Source: Cyclobacterium sp. 1_MG-2023 (GTDB lineage: Bacteria > Bacteroidota > Bacteroidia > Cytophagales > Cyclobacteriaceae). From it: a DNA stretch of 64,000 nt. The stretch covers positions 124,001 to 188,000 of the forward strand of contig NZ_JAUOPC010000009.1 of NCBI RefSeq assembly GCF_030546805.1, given 5' to 3'. Positions 1 to 9,474 of the stretch are shown one piece after another; position 1 is the first letter of the stretch; every line of letters begins with the position of its first letter. The notes beneath the pieces are model-generated. The model was not told the origin of the DNA. It was given only the letters and a program-made list of their open reading frames with translations, and made no database searches. A program made the translations under genes and the position numbers.

Positions 1-1639
1 CTTCATCATCTTGGGGATCAACAAATTTTTCGGGAATGTCATATTTTGGCAATAGAACTTCCCTAGCAAGTTTGAAAGGTTCTATTTTGGATACGATTTC
101 ATCTGTACATGAAATGGCCTCGGGTAAATCCGCAAAGAGTTTTTTCATCTCCTCTGGGGATTTGAGGTAAAACTCATCATTCGGAAAACCATAGCGATAC
201 TCGCGCCCTCTTTTTCCTATGTATTTCTTAGGTTTTTCGACCAGTTCACCATCTTTAACACACAATAAAATGTCATGGGACTTGGCATCTACTTGGGCAT
301 TATAATAAGTATTATTGGCAGCAAAATACTTGACATTGTATTTTTCTGCCCACTGGAGCAAGACTTCATTTACCTTTTCTTCTTCAGGTATTCCGTGCCG
401 GTTTAGCTCGATATAGAAATTATCTCCAAATTGCTCATGCCACCAGACGAAGGCCTCTTCAGCTTGGGTTTCTCCTACATTTAGAATAAGGTAAGGAACC
501 TCTCCCCAGAGCCCTCCTGTAGTAGCTATAAGGTCTCCCTTGTACTGCACCAAAACTTCTCGATCTATTCTAGGTACATAATAAAAGCCTTCTATGTTTG
601 CATAGGATGCCAGTTTGGCTAGGTTATGGTATCCCGCCTTATTTTTAGCCAATAAAACTGTTTGGTAACCATCGTCTTTATTGGATTTATTTTTACGATC
701 CCTACAAAGGTTAAACTCACAACCTAGGATGGGTTTGATGTCATTGTTAAACGCTTCTTTTACAAAGTTAAATGCCCCCATCATATTTCCATGGTCGGTC
801 ATTGCCAATGCCGGCATCCCCAATTCTTTTGCCCTTTTAATGATGGCAGGTATTTCAGAGGTGGATTGTAAAATAGAAAACTGGGTATGGACATGTAAAT
901 GCGAAAAGGGAGTATCCTTTAGGTCTGAAATGTCTGCACGATCCGCCGCTTTTAAGATTTTTTGAGCCGATACTTTTACGTCATCTTTTGCTGCTGCAAA
1001 ATTTGCGGCTTCAAGATTCGGTGGTTCGTAAATAATTTCATCTAGGGAGAGTCCTTCAATGGGGGACTGTACCCCCTCTTTGATAAGGCCGAAGAAGCAT
1101 TTTGCTGTGGCATCTACATCATAAGCAGCATCGTGGGCATCACCAAAACCCTCACCAAAAAGCTTCTGATGCAATTCAAATAAAGTGGGCCATTTAAATT
1201 TCCCTCCTTTTCCACCCGGAATGGCGCAAAATTCAGTAGATATATCCTTGGTATCTAAGGCTTGTTTCTCCAGATCTACAATGGGGCGTTCCGTTCTTAA
1301 TAATTCAGCCCCTACAATCGAAATATCAAAACCTATATTATGGCCAACCAGAAAGGTTGTCTTTTTGAGATCTTCTTCAAAAATCTCTAGGACTTTTTTT
1401 AGGTCGTGACCTTCTTTTAATGCCCTTTGGGTTGAAATACCATGAATTTTTTCCGAATTATAGGGAATAGTAAAACCTTCAGGCTTAACTATATAATTGT
1501 TGTTTGAAATAAGCTTTCCCTTTTCATCATGAAGCTGCCAGGCCAATTGAACCAAACGTGGCCAGTTGTCTAAGTCAGACATGGGCGCGTTGTAGTTCCT
1601 TGGGAGTCCGGTTGTTTCGGTATCAAATATCAGGTACAT
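1..1639 (-). CDS. dnaE: DNA polymerase III alpha subunit with fused N-terminal exonuclease (5' part; runs off the window start)
   Basis: Replicative DNA polymerase, catalytic subunit; about 546 residues are visible. The protein starts MYLIFDTETTG, a DnaQ-type 3'-5' exonuclease. ExoI is DTETTG near residue 6, ExoII is GHNIGFD near residue 100, and ExoIII is HDAAYDVD near residue 170. After a linker the PHP domain of DnaE begins near residue 245 (HLHVHTQFS, then MTDHGNM), followed by the start of the polymerase body. The polymerase active-site part lies outside the window. The start at 1639 is chosen because the exonuclease motif follows directly and no upstream in-frame coding sense is seen. 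The exonuclease precedes the PHP domain, unlike PolC, where it is inserted inside PHP. A perfect inverted repeat lies just upstream (1677-1702). Confidence 0.93.
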   Translation of the reverse strand, partial: MYLIFDTETTGLPRNYNAPMSDLDNWPRLVQLAWQLHDEKGKLISNNNYIVKPEGFTIPYNSEKIHGISTQRALKEGHDLKKVLEIFEEDLKKTTFLVGHNIGFDISIVGAELLRTERPIVDLEKQALDTKDISTEFCAIPGGKGGKFKWPTLFELHQKLFGEGFGDAHDAAYDVDATAKCFFGLIKEGVQSPIEGLSLDEIIYEPPNLEAANFAAAKDDVKVSAQKILKAADRADISDLKDTPFSHLHVHTQFSILQSTSEIPAIIKRAKELGMPALAMTDHGNMMGAFNFVKEAFNNDIKPILGCEFNLCRDRKNKSNKDDGYQTVLLAKNKAGYHNLAKLASYANIEGFYYVPRIDREVLVQYKGDLIATTGGLWGEVPYLILNVGETQAEEAFVWWHEQFGDNFYIELNRHGIPEEEKVNEVLLQWAEKYNVKYFAANNTYYNAQVDAKSHDILLCVKDGELVEKPKKYIGKRGREYRYGFPNDEFYLKSPEEMKKLFADLPEAISCTDEIVSKIEPFKLAREVLLPKYDIPEKFVDPQDDE

Positions 1640-1676
1640 AAATGTAGGTTGAATTAAATCATTAGTCTATTATGTA

Positions 1677-1702
1677 CTTTGGATAACATTAATTATCCAA
1701 AG
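1677..1702. promoter_or_regulatory. Perfect inverted repeat upstream of dnaE (possible operator)
   Basis: The arms CTTTGGATAA and TTATCCAAAG are perfectly complementary around a 6-base centre (CATTAA), 37 bases before the dnaE start. There is no T-run, so it looks more like a protein-binding palindrome or a 5'-leader hairpin than a terminator. The function is inferred only from position and symmetry. Confidence 0.4.
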
Positions 1703-1814
1703 CGAGGATTTATGCATGTTAAGGCAAGGGGTGTAATTGAGCTTCGCCCTTTTATGGATGTCCTGCTTGCCCGATTATTTTCTCTTCAATCAGTAATTGA
1801 TATCACTGTTTGGT

Positions 1815-1837
1815 AATCTTATATTTACCATAAGATT
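1815..1837. repeat. Small palindrome with two mutually exclusive stems
   Basis: AATCTTAT and ATAAGATT form a perfect 8-bp stem around ATTTACC. An overlapping GGTAA/TTACC stem, starting two bases earlier, would compete with it. There is no neighbouring gene start that it clearly serves. Confidence 0.3.
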
Positions 1838-1932
1838 GAGGTTATGCCTAGGAAATTCCATTGCAAAATCCGATTTAAAAATACAGTTAAATTAAGGTTT
1901 CTGCCAGTATAATTTGAAAAATATCCGGGCAC

Positions 1933-1971
1933 AAAAAAAGCCTGTCCACCTTTTATTGGTAGACAGGCTTT
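1933..1971 (-). terminator. Intrinsic terminator of the metallophosphatase gene
   Basis: Reading the minus strand, a stem GCCTGTCTACC / GGTGGACAGGC (one mismatch) is followed by a run of seven T. It lies about 20 bases after the stop at 1991. Confidence 0.8.
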
Positions 1972-1990
1972 AAAGCAACAAAAAGAGTAA

Positions 1991-3769
1991 TTATTTATTG
2001 ATGGAAAATTTGTCCACCGTTTCTCCATTCACATTGATGGTTTCAGCGTTCATGGTTTTTCCATCAATTGTGATGTATTGATACAAGTGATCTGCCGGGA
2101 ACTGAATTTCTGCATAGGAGCCTGTTCCTATGTCTTTATTTTTCCCTGTAGTACCCACAGAGATCCAATAAATCGTCCCATCATTAGGGCTATTTACAAT
2201 TTCCCCATTGTTCAATGGCTTGGACCGCATATAGTAATGGAAATGCCCTCCCATGACGATGTCCATATGGTATTTGTCAAAAAGAGGCCCCCATTCGCCT
2301 TGAATGTCCTCATATGGTTCTACCTCATTGAAAGGAGGAAAGTGAAATACTGCAATTTTCCATGTAGCATCTGATTCTTTCAATTTTTTTTCTATCCATG
2401 CTGTTTGGTCTTCATTGGGAAAGGTAGAGTCAATCATTAAGAACAAGGTATTTCCATAGTTAAAAGCATAAGATCTTCCTGCCATTTCCGGGGATGGGCT
2501 ATCTGAAGGATAACTCAACATTTCTTCAAACATCCAAGCGCCAAGCCCATCCTGACTATCATGGTTGCCGGGCACTGCCATCAATGGTTTTCTCGCTATT
2601 GTGCTTCCAGCATATTGAAACAATTTGTCCCAATCATCCCTGTATAAGCCTGTATTTACAAGGTCCCCTGCGATATAATAGAAAGCAATGTCAGGGAATC
2701 TTTTTTCTGCTTTTTGAATGTTATTACCCCATACTTCAGAAAGGTGTACATCCCCGGACCAAACAAAGGAAAAGGGCTTATTTTTATCAGGAGCAGTGGT
2801 GAAGGTTTCAGGTGACGACCAACCTGCCTCTTTATTCCCTACGATATAACCATATTTAGTATCCGGTTCCAAAGATCTTACTTTGGCAGTAAACCTATTC
2901 ATGTACCTGTCATTTTGCAGCAGCCTATCTTCCATTAGAAATTTTTCCGCCTCTGTTTCTAGGGTGTCCTTGGTTCCTTCTTTCCAATATTTGGCTGTAC
3001 CTGATGCTACCGTTTCTGTGGTTCTCCATTGGATGTCCATTGAAGTTTCAGGGGCATCGCTCCATGTAAGGAGAACTTGGTCAGGCTTTTCTCCGGTGGG
3101 GAAATCCGTAGTTCTAAAGGCATTCACCATATGCGCTTCTCTTGCCCTTCCTCTAATGGTTGTTAGCAATTGCTGTCCTTTAAGGGCGTCAGGAACAGAA
3201 GTGAGCGTAAGTCCACTCCAGTCATGGTAGGTGAAAGCACCCACATCAAAAACCTCAAAATGTTGTTTTGCCGGAAAGATGGGTGTGATCTCCAAATTGT
3301 CTGCTGAATTTTGTGGAGCAAGTCCTATGAAATAGACAGGTCTGTGTTTACCGAAACCATTGATGCCTAACTGGATTTCACCGGCATCAAAATCTTTTTG
3401 CCAAACCTCATAGGTATCGTGTTCATTTTGAACTTCCATATCCGTGAGGGTAAACCCGGAAGGTTTCAACCAAAAAGGAATTACTTCCTGGCCTTTGTTT
3501 CTCATTAGGGATACGGTGGTAGGTACATTTACCTCCATTTTCCAGTATTGGGTCGCTAATGATTCTTTCTCTTCATCGGTAAGATATTCTTGGACAAACT
3601 CATGTGAGATGGTGTCTAGTTGATTTTTATCCAACTCATTATAAAGTCTGGTAACAACCTCGTCCATGGTTTCTTTTACCGAAGGCAAAATTTTGTCATT
3701 GTTTTTTTTAGGTCCGCAAGCATTTAAAATTAAAACGATGCAAGCCAATAATAGTGGGGTGGTTTTCAT
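1991..3769 (-). CDS. Lipoprotein metallophosphoesterase with purple-acid-phosphatase-like N-terminal domain
   Basis: Predicted envelope-bound phosphoesterase (592 aa), substrate unknown. The start at 3769 (MKTTPLLL) is preferred over an ATG 42 bases upstream because it gives a lipoprotein signal peptide ending in LNAC. An N-terminal unassigned domain is followed by a fibronectin-like segment at about 230-325 (TWSDAPETSMDIQWR), as in purple acid phosphatases. The calcineurin-like catalytic domain then carries GDVH (~339), GDLVNTG (~368), GNHD (~401), HFPP (~476) and GHFHYY (~508), so all metal-ligand blocks are present. It is transcribed alone, with its own terminator. A second, differently built phosphatase lies at 15386. 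Confidence 0.85.
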   Translation of the reverse strand: MKTTPLLLACIVLILNACGPKKNNDKILPSVKETMDEVVTRLYNELDKNQLDTISHEFVQEYLTDEEKESLATQYWKMEVNVPTTVSLMRNKGQEVIPFWLKPSGFTLTDMEVQNEHDTYEVWQKDFDAGEIQLGINGFGKHRPVYFIGLAPQNSADNLEITPIFPAKQHFEVFDVGAFTYHDWSGLTLTSVPDALKGQQLLTTIRGRAREAHMVNAFRTTDFPTGEKPDQVLLTWSDAPETSMDIQWRTTETVASGTAKYWKEGTKDTLETEAEKFLMEDRLLQNDRYMNRFTAKVRSLEPDTKYGYIVGNKEAGWSSPETFTTAPDKNKPFSFVWSGDVHLSEVWGNNIQKAEKRFPDIAFYYIAGDLVNTGLYRDDWDKLFQYAGSTIARKPLMAVPGNHDSQDGLGAWMFEEMLSYPSDSPSPEMAGRSYAFNYGNTLFLMIDSTFPNEDQTAWIEKKLKESDATWKIAVFHFPPFNEVEPYEDIQGEWGPLFDKYHMDIVMGGHFHYYMRSKPLNNGEIVNSPNDGTIYWISVGTTGKNKDIGTGSYAEIQFPADHLYQYITIDGKTMNAETINVNGETVDKFSINK

Positions 3770-3963
3770 GATTAATTTAATATTTAGGGGCCATTTGTCT
3801 CTAAAGGCCATTTTTTGGTATCAAATAATATTACGCATTAAATGGAAATCAGGCCATTTTATGTCATTGTTATGTTTGTTAACAATTAATTCATAATAAA
3901 AAACAATTATTACAAATAGTCTCTTTTTTATAAGCCATGGTATTTACGGTGGAGGGCATTTAT

Positions 3964-4179
3964 ATGAAAAAGAAAAAAGCAGAGGCTCTGATGCAGAGAC
4001 TTGTACAAAATGAAATTTCGCGACCGGAGTTTGAAGAGCTTTTAGAAGGCCTGGAAGATTCGGAAATGTTGAGCGGTATGGAGGAAAGTATGCGGAAACA
4101 TTTTGATAAAGTCTTAAAGGATTATAAGAATGACAAAAGTGCAAATTCTGAAAATCACAAAACAAGCAAATTGAAGTAA
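3964..4179 (+). CDS. Small orphan ORF resembling the N-terminal (sigma-binding) segment of FecR anti-sigma factors
   Basis: 71-residue protein starting MKKKKAEALMQRL. The pattern of a basic helix followed by EFEELLEGLEDSEML and a second amphipathic helix recalls the cytoplasmic N-terminus of Bacteroidota FecR proteins, normally 300-400 aa. There is no membrane segment and no periplasmic domain; the protein ends in a Lys/Ser/Asn-rich tail. The start at 3964 has GGAGGG 8 bases upstream and is preferred over an ATG at 3937. It lies about 100 bases before susC on the same strand. The susC product lacks the N-terminal signalling (STN) domain that would pair with FecR. No ECF sigma gene is adjacent. 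It may be a truncated remnant or a free-standing sigma-binding peptide. Confidence 0.5.
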   Translation: MKKKKAEALMQRLVQNEISRPEFEELLEGLEDSEMLSGMEESMRKHFDKVLKDYKNDKSANSENHKTSKLK

Positions 4180-4283
4180 AATAGAAATTATAAGGAGTAG
4201 ACGTCCCACAAAGGACAAGGTTTGGATAATAACTTCCAATTTATCAATACAATAGAAAACTGAACATGCAAAACAATTAACTT

Positions 4284-7200
4284 ATGAAAAAACATCGTAC
4301 TAAAAAAATGATGAAGTGGATGGTGCCACTTCTCTCGGTAGGTATTATATCTACCGGATCAGTACTGGCGGAAGCCAACGGATCCTCTATGATGAGGAGT
4401 TCCTTAGGAGCTGCCACAGAATTGGAGGAGATGGTTGCAATAACTATCAAAGGAAAGGTTACTTCCACAGGAGATGATTCAGGATTACCTGGGGTAACTA
4501 TTTTGGAGAAAGGAACAAGCAATGGAACGGTAACGGACATTGACGGATCATATAGTATTGACGTAGCTGGACCAAATTCAGTATTGGTATTCTCTTACGT
4601 TGGTTTCGAAAGTCAAGAGGTTACTGTAGGTAATCGGACCAGTGTAAATGTGAGCATGGAAGAGGCTGCAACAGCTATGAATGAAGTAGTTGTTACTGCC
4701 CTAGGTATCAAAAGAGATCAACGATCTTTAGGATACGATGTGTCCACTGTATCTTCTGAAGATGTTACCCAAGTGTCTCAAGAAAACATTTTGAGTTCTC
4801 TTGCAGGTAGAATGCCGGGTGTGACCATCAACCAAACGAGTGGGGCAGGATCCTCTATGAGTATGGTAATTAGAGGTGCTTCTTCTTTGACATCTGACAA
4901 CCAGCCATTATTTGTGGTTGATGGGGTGCCAATGTCCAACTCATTGAATAACGTTTCAGAAACTGGAAATGGTAATCAGGTCGATTATGGTAATTCAATT
5001 TCTGATATCAACCCTGATGATATCGCAAGTATCAGTGTGCTAAAAGGTCCAAGTGCAGCAGCGCTTTATGGTACTCGTGCCGGTAATGGTGTGGTAATCA
5101 TTACTACCAAATCCGGTAGCAAAGGAAAAGGAATGGGCGTTTCTTTCTCTACAAGTAATGTATTTGAACAACCTTCTAGATTACTTGATTTTCATTACCA
5201 ATATGCCAATGGTAATAGAGAAGGTGTTTTCAATGATGGATCTGCCTACTGGGGAGGACCTCAATTAGATGTAGGTAACTTAGCTCAACAATGGAATAGT
5301 CCGGTTGATGAAAACGGAAACGTGATCCCTACTGAATTAAAATCCTATCCGAATGCCATGAAGGATTTCCTTCAAACTGGTATCACGTCAAACAATAATA
5401 TTGCTATTAGTGGGGGAGATGATAAAGCGACTTATAGGGTGTCCTATGGAAATATGATTCACCAAGGTATGATCCCTAATTCTGATTTGTACAGAAATAG
5501 TATTTCTACCTCTGTTTCTTATGACATCTTGGATAAGTTAACTCTTAATACAAATTTTAACTACACCAACAGTAGTTCTAACGACAGACCAAGTACTGGT
5601 GATAGAAGGGGAAATGCTTTGGAAGCAATCTATACTTCTTCCTACATCGACTTTGAGCAAATGAGTGGTATTTGGGTGCCGGGTCAGGAAGATATTCAGC
5701 AAATCAGAACTCCTGCCGGTGATAACCCTTATTTCATCGCTTACGGAATTGAGAATGCATTCCGAAGGGATAGAATTTATGGTAACGTTTCTTTGGATTA
5801 TAAATTCTCTGATAATTTAAATTTAGCTGTTAAATATTCTTTGGATCGTTCTGATGAAAACAGAGAAACAAAGATTCCTTATAGCTACAGTAGAATGGCC
5901 AAAGGTGGTTATTACAATACCGACATGTTGAATCAGGAATCTAATGCTGATGTCTTATTAAGTTATAATGAGGATTTTGGAAAAATGGATTTTAATGCTT
6001 CTGCAGGTGGAAATATTATGAGTCGATTTGGTACTTCCTCTTATGTAGGTGTTGGTGGTGACAGGAATAACGGATTGGTAGTACCTGGAATCTATAATGC
6101 ACAGAATATACCAGCTGATAACAGGTCTGTTTCTAGTGGATATTCTGAAAAGAGAATTTACAGTGTTTATGGTTTGGCTTCCTTTGGGTATGCAGATCAA
6201 TTGTATTTGGATTTGACAGCTAGAAATGACTGGTCATCTACATTACCACTAGACAATAATTCTTATTTCTATCCTTCAGCATCTTTAAGCTGGTTGGCAA
6301 ACTACACACTCAATCTTCCGGAAAGCATTGATATGTTAAAAGCCAGAGTAGGTTGGGCGAAAGTAGGAAATGATACAGGTCCATACCGTTTGGTTCAAAA
6401 CCTATCTACAGGTACTTACAATTCTATAAATACTGCTTCAGTAAGTTCTGGGATATTGAATCCTAACTTCTTACCTGAAGAGGCCACTTCTATTGAAGCC
6501 GGTATAGATTTAAATATGTTCGCCAATAAGTTGAGGTTTTCCGGAACCTATTATGTGATTGAAAACACAAACCAAATATTCTCTGTAAATCTTCCAAGAT
6601 CTTCAGGATACAGCAGCAGGTTGATTAATGCAGGTTTGATCCGAAGCAAAGGTTTGGAAATGAGCCTTGGTGGCACACCACTTGATAAAAACGGATGGAA
6701 ATTAGACGTTGATGTTAACTGGAGTAGAAACAGAACCACTGTTGTAGAGTTGGTTGAGAACTTTGATAGGATCACCTTATGGTCTGAAAATGGTGGTGGA
6801 GCCATCACTTTCCTAGGTGATCAAGTTGGGGACTTGTACAGTAGAGGTTATGTAGAGGTAGAAGATCCAAACTCTCCTTATTACAAATGGCCTGTATTGA
6901 GCAGTGCCGGAGAATGGCAAGATTTGTCATCTGACGAAGCTTTGAGAAAAGTAGGTAACTTCAACCCTGATTTTATTTTAGGTATGCAAACAGGTTTAAG
7001 CTACAAGCGATTTGTATTGAATGCAAGTTTTGACTGGAGACAAGGTGGAGAGTTTATGTCATTCACTTATAGGTATGGTGAGTCTGATTGGAAATCTCAA
7101 AGACAATTGGATGATTTGATCCCAGGTGGATTGTACTCTGAAGACGAATTGGCTGCTTTGTTGAAGTCAGATCCCGAAAAATACATTATCCCTAGCCCAG

Positions 7201-7673
7201 GAAACTTCCCTCGTGTTGGTGGTCATACTGCTGAAACAGGTGGGTTCTATATCGATGAGAATGGTAGCGATGGTGCTTTCGTTCCGGGTGTGGTTCAAAC
7301 TGCCGGTGCAGATACTCCAGACAATTATGCAGATGATGTTTACGAAGAGCATTTAGGTGGTTCTGGAACCAATATTTATCCTATCACCAATACTTACCCT
7401 TGGAGTTTCAATGAGCAGGTTACCTTTGATGCTTCGTTTATCAAATTAAGAGAATTGTCTTTAGGATATAAGATACCTAATTTTAGTGTGTTTACGAATG
7501 CTACATTCTCTATCTATACTAGAAATATTATGTTGTGGACAAAAGCTGATATAGGAATTGATCCAGAAAGAGCATTTCAAGCTTCAGGTTCTTCTTTCAA
7601 GCAGGGCATCGAGCGTCAAAATGTAATGCCTTGGAGTGTGCCAATTGGTTTCAAGCTTAATTTCAATCTTTAA
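4284..7673 (+). CDS. SusC/RagA-family TonB-dependent outer-membrane transporter
   Basis: 1129-aa outer-membrane receptor that imports oligomers, probably glycans, together with the downstream SusD-like lipoprotein. In order: signal peptide (~1-29), a carboxypeptidase-regulatory-like (CnaB-type) domain at ~52-135 with the typical GLPGVTI and SYVGFESQ motifs, a TonB box (NEVVVTALG, ~133-142), a plug domain containing LFVVDGVPM and GPSAAALYGTRAGNGV, and a long barrel ending in an aromatic-rich strand (PIGFKLNFNL). No STN signalling domain is present, so transcriptional control is unlikely to run through a FecR/ECF surface-signalling cascade. The susD partner starts 20 bases after the stop. Confidence 0.95.
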   Translation: MKKHRTKKMMKWMVPLLSVGIISTGSVLAEANGSSMMRSSLGAATELEEMVAITIKGKVTSTGDDSGLPGVTILEKGTSNGTVTDIDGSYSIDVAGPNSVLVFSYVGFESQEVTVGNRTSVNVSMEEAATAMNEVVVTALGIKRDQRSLGYDVSTVSSEDVTQVSQENILSSLAGRMPGVTINQTSGAGSSMSMVIRGASSLTSDNQPLFVVDGVPMSNSLNNVSETGNGNQVDYGNSISDINPDDIASISVLKGPSAAALYGTRAGNGVVIITTKSGSKGKGMGVSFSTSNVFEQPSRLLDFHYQYANGNREGVFNDGSAYWGGPQLDVGNLAQQWNSPVDENGNVIPTELKSYPNAMKDFLQTGITSNNNIAISGGDDKATYRVSYGNMIHQGMIPNSDLYRNSISTSVSYDILDKLTLNTNFNYTNSSSNDRPSTGDRRGNALEAIYTSSYIDFEQMSGIWVPGQEDIQQIRTPAGDNPYFIAYGIENAFRRDRIYGNVSLDYKFSDNLNLAVKYSLDRSDENRETKIPYSYSRMAKGGYYNTDMLNQESNADVLLSYNEDFGKMDFNASAGGNIMSRFGTSSYVGVGGDRNNGLVVPGIYNAQNIPADNRSVSSGYSEKRIYSVYGLASFGYADQLYLDLTARNDWSSTLPLDNNSYFYPSASLSWLANYTLNLPESIDMLKARVGWAKVGNDTGPYRLVQNLSTGTYNSINTASVSSGILNPNFLPEEATSIEAGIDLNMFANKLRFSGTYYVIENTNQIFSVNLPRSSGYSSRLINAGLIRSKGLEMSLGGTPLDKNGWKLDVDVNWSRNRTTVVELVENFDRITLWSENGGGAITFLGDQVGDLYSRGYVEVEDPNSPYYKWPVLSSAGEWQDLSSDEALRKVGNFNPDFILGMQTGLSYKRFVLNASFDWRQGGEFMSFTYRYGESDWKSQRQLDDLIPGGLYSEDELAALLKSDPEKYIIPSPGNFPRVGGHTAETGGFYIDENGSDGAFVPGVVQTAGADTPDNYADDVYEEHLGGSGTNIYPITNTYPWSFNEQVTFDASFIKLRELSLGYKIPNFSVFTNATFSIYTRNIMLWTKADIGIDPERAFQASGSSFKQGIERQNVMPWSVPIGFKLNFNL

Positions 7674-7693
7674 AGGTCCTTAATTTACATATC

Positions 7694-9379
7694 ATGAAAA
7701 ATTTATTTGAATTTAGAAAGATAGCCGTATTTCTCCTGGGACTTATCTTGGTCACCGGTTGTGATGACCAACTCAGTGAGATCAATACCAATCCATATGG
7801 TATTGACCCGGCAAATGCCAACCCAAATCTATTGATGCCAACAGTGTTGACTTCATCAGCACAAAGTTACTTGGGACTAGGTTTTAATGACCTCGCTGGC
7901 GCCATGCAATACACGCAAAAAAATGGATGGTATAGCAGTCATAACAATTATGAATGGGTTTCCAGAAACTGGACAGGATGGTATGATATCCTGAGAACCA
8001 ATGATTTGATGATTACTAGAGGTGAAGATATGGACAATGCTTTTTTCCAAGGAATGGGCCTTACCATGAAGTCTTTTGCTTTTGGGAACATCGCAGATCT
8101 TTGGGGTGATGCTCCCTACTCTGACGCCCTAATGGGAGACGAGGGTAGTGATCAGTTTCAATTCCCTAAATTTGATAGCCAAGAAGCTATTTATGATGGC
8201 ATTATTGCAGACCTTCAAGAGGCGGCCACATTACTTGCCTCTGCTTCTACAGAAGGTGTAACTGCCGGTAATGATCTTATCTACGGTGCCGATGTTGATA
8301 GTTGGAGAAGGTTCACCAATTCCTTATTATTGAGGTATTATATGCGGTTGTCAGAGAAAAAGCCTGATGTAGCCAAAGCTGGAATTGAAGCCATCTATAG
8401 TAGTGGAATCTATATTCAGGATCCTTCTCAGGATGCGACACTTGATTATACAGGAGGTTCAAATGATATCTGGATTACCCGCCATGTAAGGCTAAATCCT
8501 GATGATTTCCAGAGATATCAGGCTTGTCAGACTTTTATCGATCAATTGACCATGACCGATGACCCTAGGCTCCCTGTTTTCTTTGATTCTGTAAGGGTTC
8601 AATGGGTAGCAGATGAAACACTTGATGTGGCAGCTGAAAGCTTTATAAGGGCAGACGGAGAGCCAATCGAGACGATATATACCTTTGATGAGTTTGAAGA
8701 AGAGTACGCTGATGTGAAATTCACTCGTCATTTCAATCCTAATATGGCGGATTACAACTCAGATTTGTATGTAGGTTTGCCTCCATCCATCTTGACCCCG
8801 GAATCTTATAATGGGAACCCAATCCCAGGTCAAGGAACTCAAAATCTGCACGTTTCTCAACTAGACCCACTTTACAGCACCGCAGGTTCAGCCGGAGACA
8901 TCCTAAAAGCTAGAATTATCTCTGCTGCAGAGGTAAGTTTTATCTTCGCTGAAGCAGCGCTTAAAGGTTGGAGTGTTGGCGATGCCGAAACACACTACAA
9001 TATGGGTATTGAACAGTCTCTTCAAGTATGGGAGAAAGGTGACATGTATGAAGAGTTTATTGCTCAGCCTGATGTTATGTTTAACAGTACCCTAGAACAA
9101 ATTATTACTCAGAAATGGGTAGCCAACTGGTCGAATGGTACTGAAGCATTTGCTGACTACAGAAGAACAGGTTACCCTGATTTATCTGCCGGTCCATTGT
9201 CTCCTCAGCCTGAGGTGGCCTTAAGGTTCCAGTATGGAAATGATGAGTACAACAACAACCCGGATAATATTAGTGCTGCACTAAACAATCTAGAAGTAAC
9301 TGATTATTCAGGTAACTTCGGACAAGATAGCCAGTGGTCAAAACCATGGTTGTACCAAGGAACAAACGTCCCTTTTTAA
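7694..9379 (+). CDS. SusD/RagB-family surface glycan-binding lipoprotein
   Basis: 561-aa outer-membrane lipoprotein with lipobox VTGC (Cys23), followed by DDQLSEINTNP, typical of the SusD-like_2 subgroup. The alpha-helical TPR-like core includes FGNIADLWGDAPYSDAL, LRYYMRLSEK and the late EVSFIFAEAAL block. It pairs with the SusC protein just upstream in the same transcript, capturing substrate at the cell surface over the SusC pore. The transcription unit closes with a strong terminator at 9406. The glycan specificity cannot be read from the sequence. Confidence 0.93.
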   Translation: MKNLFEFRKIAVFLLGLILVTGCDDQLSEINTNPYGIDPANANPNLLMPTVLTSSAQSYLGLGFNDLAGAMQYTQKNGWYSSHNNYEWVSRNWTGWYDILRTNDLMITRGEDMDNAFFQGMGLTMKSFAFGNIADLWGDAPYSDALMGDEGSDQFQFPKFDSQEAIYDGIIADLQEAATLLASASTEGVTAGNDLIYGADVDSWRRFTNSLLLRYYMRLSEKKPDVAKAGIEAIYSSGIYIQDPSQDATLDYTGGSNDIWITRHVRLNPDDFQRYQACQTFIDQLTMTDDPRLPVFFDSVRVQWVADETLDVAAESFIRADGEPIETIYTFDEFEEEYADVKFTRHFNPNMADYNSDLYVGLPPSILTPESYNGNPIPGQGTQNLHVSQLDPLYSTAGSAGDILKARIISAAEVSFIFAEAALKGWSVGDAETHYNMGIEQSLQVWEKGDMYEEFIAQPDVMFNSTLEQIITQKWVANWSNGTEAFADYRRTGYPDLSAGPLSPQPEVALRFQYGNDEYNNNPDNISAALNNLEVTDYSGNFGQDSQWSKPWLYQGTNVPF

Positions 9380-9405
9380 GTCTGAATTTATAAATTTATT
9401 GATTA

Positions 9406-9443
9406 AAGGTTCTCTGTCGGTTTTCGGCAGAGAACCTTTTTTT
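9406..9443 (+). terminator. Intrinsic terminator after susCD
   Basis: A 12-bp-plus stem (GGTTCTCTGTCGG / CGGCAGAGAACC) with a TTTT loop is followed by seven T. Confidence 0.92.
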
Positions 9444-9474
9444 ATATAAAAGAATTTTACCTTATTTCCAATTC

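Larger units (their letters stand above)
1640..1932. other. Intergenic region between dnaE and the metallophosphatase terminator
   Basis: No convincing gene is seen. The region holds a perfect 10-bp inverted repeat next to dnaE and a second, smaller palindrome with competing stems at 1815-1837, listed separately. Confidence 0.5.
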
